Source: Isoetes taiwanensis
Taxonomy: Eukaryota > Streptophyta > Lycopodiopsida > Isoetales > Isoetaceae
DNA: 64,000 nucleotides
Assembly (NCBI GenBank): GCA_021234155.1
Contig: JAJEKV010000047.1
Coordinates: 5,161,637-5,225,636 of the forward strand
Direction of reading: 5' to 3'
A program made the position numbers and the translations under genes. The number at the start of each line of letters is the position of its first letter. Position 1 is the first letter of the stretch. Shown here piece after piece: positions 60,376-64,000 of this stretch. Under the pieces are notes generated by a model. That model saw only the letters and a program-made list of their open reading frames with translations, was not told where the DNA came from and made no database searches.

Positions 60376-61365
60376 AAAGCTACTGATATGGTTGTTACAA
60401 ATACTAATATAGTCACAACTACTACGGATACTATAAGTAACTTAACAAGTCCAAGTACTAGTACTAGTAACACACCGAAATTACCATATTATGAAAAATC
60501 ATCTGATATAATCAATTTTTTAAGTATCGCATTACAAAAATTTTGTATTTGAACATTTAACAGTAACAGAAATACAACAATTAGTTATGGCAATGGAACC
60601 AATTACATATACACAAAATACTATCATTATACAACAAAATGATCCAATTGGTGATTACTTTTATGTTATATATACTGGTACAGTGACTTTTCAAGTCGAT
60701 CATATACATGTTGGTATTGCAAAATCTGGTGAAAGTTTTGGTGAATTAAGTTTATTATATAGTGCACCACGTGCAGCAACAGTGATTGCTGGGAATGTGA
60801 TGATGAATATAATAATAATTGTAATACGAATGATACTAATGATACTAATGAGAATGATACTAATAATGATATTGTTTTATATCGTGTTGATCAAATTACA
60901 TTCCGTACAATATTACAACAACAATCAATCCAATTATCCAATCAATATATGAATGTATTAAAACAATCATTATTATTTCAAAATTTAGATGATTATAATT
61001 TACATAAATTAGCATCGGTTATACAAATTGAAACATTTACCAAAAATACTATGATTGTACAAAAAGGTGATACGACAAATGTGAATAAATGTTATATATT
61101 AGTTACTGGACAAGTACAATGTAGTGATATATATGTCAATGGATCGAAATATGATGATATTATATTAAATAAAAGTGGTGATTACTTTGGTGAACGTGCG
61201 ATTATAACTGGTGAACCACGTGCTGCAACTGTTACAGCGATATCCGATATACCCGTCACATGTTATACTATTGATAAAGATACATTCAATACGGTATTAG
61301 GTGATTATCATTCGGTTATAACTAAAGCCAATGAAGAACGATTATTAGTAAGTTTGATATATTAA
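60376..61365 (+). CDS. cGMP-dependent protein kinase, cyclic-nucleotide-binding domains A and B (one frameshift)
   Basis: The regulatory half of a PKG-type AGC kinase, which is activated by cyclic nucleotide binding. A Thr/Ser/Asn-rich N-terminus leads into FVFEHLTVTEIQQLVMAMEP and domain A, whose phosphate-binding cassette is FGELSLLYSAPRAATV (about 60736-60783). Domain B follows with LFQNLDDYNLHKLASVI and cassette FGERAIITGEPRAATV. Both keep the Glu and Arg that contact cyclic nucleotide. Two frameshifts are needed, one near 60545 and one near 60800, the latter before an Asn/Thr/Asp-rich linker. The codons are strongly AT-rich, unlike the plant part. Stop TAA after SLIY; more probably an intron begins nearby. 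The source is likely a protist such as a stramenopile or alveolate, since land plants lack this exact architecture. Confidence 0.85.
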
Positions 61366-61579
61366 TTGTGTTCGATGTTGTATTATTTATTTATTGGTAT
61401 TGATGATGTTTTTTTTGTTAGGTCGTTTGTTGTTATAGATTCTCGTTGTGCATATTAAATAAAAAATTATATGTTGATGCGTAGTATTCAATATATTTTT
61501 CTAACAAAAATCCTTTTCCTTCCTTTTTAATATTATATCATTATACTCTAACTAGTCATCTATACCAATTATATGTCAA
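61366..61579. other. Likely intron between binding domains
   Basis: Very AT-rich, with no open frame and T-rich stretches; interrupts the regulatory region between domains B and C. Confidence 0.45.
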
Positions 61580-61909
61580 TCGAAATTACCACGTCCTATT
61601 ATTAAAAGTATGGTCAAATTAATACAAGAACAAAGTTATACGAATGGTACAATATTATATGAAACAAATACGATACATACAATACCGGCATTGTATTTAA
61701 TCCGTACTGGACATGTAACAATCATAACAAAGAAGAAGGATAATAATGGAGATGATACAAAGATTGAAACACGAACCATTGGTCCTGGTGGATATTTTGG
61801 TGATGATTTATTATTATTAGATACAACAAAAGATACAATACCAGAGGATGATGATAATACTATATCATTTACACCAACATATACAGTGATTGCTGGTTTA
61901 ACAGAGTGA
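61580..61909 (+). CDS. cGMP-dependent protein kinase, third (degenerate) cyclic-nucleotide-binding domain
   Basis: Reads SKLPRPIIKSMVKLIQEQSY, then LYLIRTGHVTIITKK and GPGGYFGDDLLLLDTTKD. The beta-barrel pattern of the family is kept, but the cassette has FGDD and lacks the Arg of PRxA, so cyclic nucleotide binding is doubtful. PKGs of alveolates and related protists often carry additional or degenerate domains. A GTGAGC near 61908 could be the donor of the next intron. Confidence 0.7.
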   Translation, partial: SKLPRPIIKSMVKLIQEQSYTNGTILYETNTIHTIPALYLIRTGHVTIITKKKDNNGDDTKIETRTIGPGGYFGDDLLLLDTTKDTIPEDDDNTISFTPTYTVIAGLTE

Positions 61910-62084
61910 GCAGGTAAACCAACAACCTAAGGATTAATGATATCCACTGTTATGTTCAGTAACCATTGGCAGCTACGTACTAATATGGATACGGTATGTT
62001 TGAGTCAGCCAATACAACAAAGATACATCAAGATAGTTTAATTGGACATGATCTGCGCGTTAATCAATTCACAACGTCATATTA
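61910..62084. other. AT-rich linker or intron before the foreign block
   Basis: No recognised coding content; composition still matches the kinase gene. Confidence 0.35.
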
Positions 62085-62611
62085 GAGTGCTGGTTGTTTG
62101 GGATCCGTGTTTTTGTATCACGTGTCAATAGTATGAATGAACAGACCAGCCGGACTGAGGGGCTGATCGATAAATTCTCATTCAGATGGACGGGCTGTTC
62201 ACTTTCATCAGGAATCATTGCTGGCGAGATTGCGTCGCCAGAACTGGGCATTCAGCGCACTGTCAGCGGTTCAATGCAGCTAATTTAGTGCGCAGTGCGT
62301 GCTGAGGGTGAACCCATTGCTTCCGCTACCATCATGCGAAAGAGGTTCTGGTGGGCGAAAGTTTCGACGCTGGACGGCAGCATGGAGTAGCGCCTTCGGT
62401 GCATAGCGCCGCTGCCCTCGAAGCAGGATCTATCCAGGCGAACGGGAAAAGAACATCGTCGAATCAGGATATGGACCCGGGCCACCTTCGTCATTGTCTC
62501 CATCGTTTGGATTTGCTGGCGCCGCGCATTTTGCCATTGTTTGCGCCAGCACCGATTTGTTCTTCCTACTTTTGCTGGCAATCAGCGTGTCTGCTCTTTT
62601 CCTGCTTTATG
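62085..62611. other. GC-richer foreign-looking block replacing the kinase N-lobe
   Basis: Composition changes abruptly near 62085 and back at about 62611. The block sits where the glycine-rich loop, VAIK lysine and HRDLKPEN loop of the kinase should be; none of these is present. It has bacterial-like codon texture with several overlapping short open frames on both strands (for example 62126-62288 plus), none with a recognised motif. No terminal inverted repeats or target duplication seen. Could be another chimeric join, an insertion or contamination. Confidence 0.5.
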
Positions 62612-63164
62612 TAGGTCATTGTGTTATTATTGATTTTGGTTTTGCAAAGTATGTACCAATACCAACAAAAACATTTACGTTGTGGTAATTTTTTACCATT
62701 GTATGACCAGTTGTTTGAATCGTGCGCTGATAGTGGTGCCAGAATCATTGGGTGTAGTATATTTATGAAATGCCCTTGCGGAACCAAATCGTTCTATGGC
62801 ATGGATGGGGATCGATTGGTTATTCCGTTGTATTGTGAAAGCACGATATGTAAAACCAATATCAGATACTGTTTCAGAGGAAGCCAATACGATTATTAAA
62901 GAATTATTAACACGTGATCCGAATCAACGATTAGGGAACTTAGCCGATGGTGAAGATGGGATATTATATCATCCCTGGTTTGTGAATTATAATATGGATA
63001 TGGATCAATTACGGAAAAAGAAATATACGGCTCCGATTATACCAAACATTAAAGATCCATTGGATTGTTCTAATTTTGAAAATTGGGATCATTTAGAAGA
63101 TAAAACCAAAAAAGTATTCCCACCCTTATCTCGTGAAGAAAAACAATTATTTGTGAACTTTTAA
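62612..63164 (+). CDS. cGMP-dependent protein kinase, catalytic C-lobe and AGC tail (frameshifted)
   Basis: Resumes exactly at GHCVIIDFGFAKYVPIPTKT, carrying the metal-binding DFG. The activation segment and APE region (about 62686-62750) are garbled. Then pieces in different frames give CGTKSFYGMDGDRLVI and RCIVKARYVKPISDT, and from about 62850 a clean frame runs ELLTRDPNQRLGNLADGEDG, HPWF, and the AGC tail NFENWDHLEDKTKKVFPPL to TAA at 63164. Small indels of one or two bases break the frame at least twice, as expected of uncorrected long reads or decay. Confidence 0.8.
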
Positions 63165-64000
63165 AAAAGAGAATACATTGTCGTATCAGAAAAAAAATAA
63201 TAAAAAACAAATAAAAAACTCTAACAATGAATGACAATCGAAAAGTGTGCGTATGGATGAGTGTGTGAGTGGACAAAACCTAGAAAGAACGAACAAAGTT
63301 TAATTGTTAATTATAATTATTTCTATATGTCGACCTATTCAATGAATCGTCTCTTTAATACGTCGTTCCCTTTTTACAGTTAGAGTTTGTGGATCAAATC
63401 GTCATCCTTATATGTAAACATTTCAAATATAACTTACAGTTACAGATACAAGTGTTAGGTAATCCATTTTCCTGGTCTGACACGTTCTGAGTGGAGTAGT
63501 TATTAACATTTTCAGTCGTGTACGTAGATTCCACCAGTTGTCGCCACGGTGTTGCGGTAAGCTTGGTTTTGCAACAAAATCGAGGAAGGCATTCCTTGAA
63601 AGAACTGAACAGTTCCACCATCTTGTGACGACGATGATGATGATAAGCTTTCTTGACTTTTAAAATCCGGCCTGGCTGGGCAACAAAACCTTGGCGAAAT
63701 TACACTATGACGAATTAAAGGCAATTACGTGATACTATGTAGCATCAATGATACTGGTACCGAAAACGTAGTTGGATGAATTATTGGAGTCATTAATAAG
63801 AAAGAAGCGGCGTTGATTCATGGATGATAAAACTTTTAAAAATACTTTCCTGATGATTTATGCTATTATTACCGATTGTTCTAAAGATCGATGATCAGAC
63901 CTGATCGTATTGATATTGATCGTTTATATTCCATTTATGATGGTACATACTTTACTGCCATCGATAAGGTCTGGAACGTCAGCATCAGAAATGAGCAATT
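63165..64000. other. 3' flank of the kinase fragment, nothing recognised
   Basis: AT-rich. A minus-strand frame at 63724-63512 is open, Ser-rich and ends in ATTGGIYVHD, perhaps the C-terminus of a neighbouring gene, but no motif supports this. Confidence 0.3.

Noticed and set aside
62085-62611. ONT lambda-derived control strand as source of the foreign block
   Set aside because: I could not match the block to the control sequence as I know it, so its origin is left open.
60100-64000. Horizontal transfer of a protist kinase into a plant genome
   Set aside because: The join coincides with a sequencing-adapter remnant, so a read chimera is a sufficient explanation.

Overview
Most of this window (1 to about 44,300) reads as nuclear DNA of a land plant: intron-rich genes with GT-AG splice sites and plant-type protein sequences, spread thinly among decayed retroelements. 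The species cannot be named from the sequence. Three genes are recognisable. They are the 3' part of a dienelactone-hydrolase-family gene (210-937, +), a cytosolic endo-beta-N-acetylglucosaminidase of family GH85 (1894-5841, -) and a divergent CNOT9/RCD1-like CCR4-NOT subunit (38096-40082, +). The first two converge. A short, phase-consistent three-exon gene of unknown function lies at 10721-11422 (+). Several weaker exon-like pieces are listed at low confidence.

Between about 12 kb and 37 kb the sequence is mainly repeats. These include a family of LTR-like modules in two subtypes that sit side by side at three loci (17.6-18.7, 26.0-26.9 and 43.4-44.3 kb), a recurring hairpin, two non-LTR 3' ends with oligo(A), a repeat pair at 23.6 and 34.9 kb of which one copy carries a small insertion with an 8-bp target duplication, and a decayed copy of the first exon and upstream region of the GH85 gene at 34.3-34.7 kb.

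From about 44,590 to 60,100 there is one tandem array of roughly 36 units of about 430 bp. Each unit holds motifs resembling the A and B boxes of a tRNA-type RNA polymerase III promoter, so it may derive from a SINE. The copies differ in an unusual way, by many small indels and by the same alternative short words at the same places, which suggests poorly corrected long-read sequence.

At 60,133-60,155 there is a near-exact match to the Oxford Nanopore ligation-adapter sequence. Everything after it is different: AT-rich, with pieces of a protist-type cGMP-dependent protein kinase (three cyclic-nucleotide-binding domains and a kinase C-lobe), frameshifted and interrupted by a foreign-looking GC-richer block at about 62,085-62,611. 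The simplest reading is that the window is a chimera of a plant read or contig ending in a satellite array and an unrelated, probably protist, read joined through an untrimmed adapter. No genes to the left should be assumed to share a genome with those to the right. I found no convincing new multi-gene system. The most informative signals are the adapter junction, the array, the GH85 exon duplication and the small unidentified gene.
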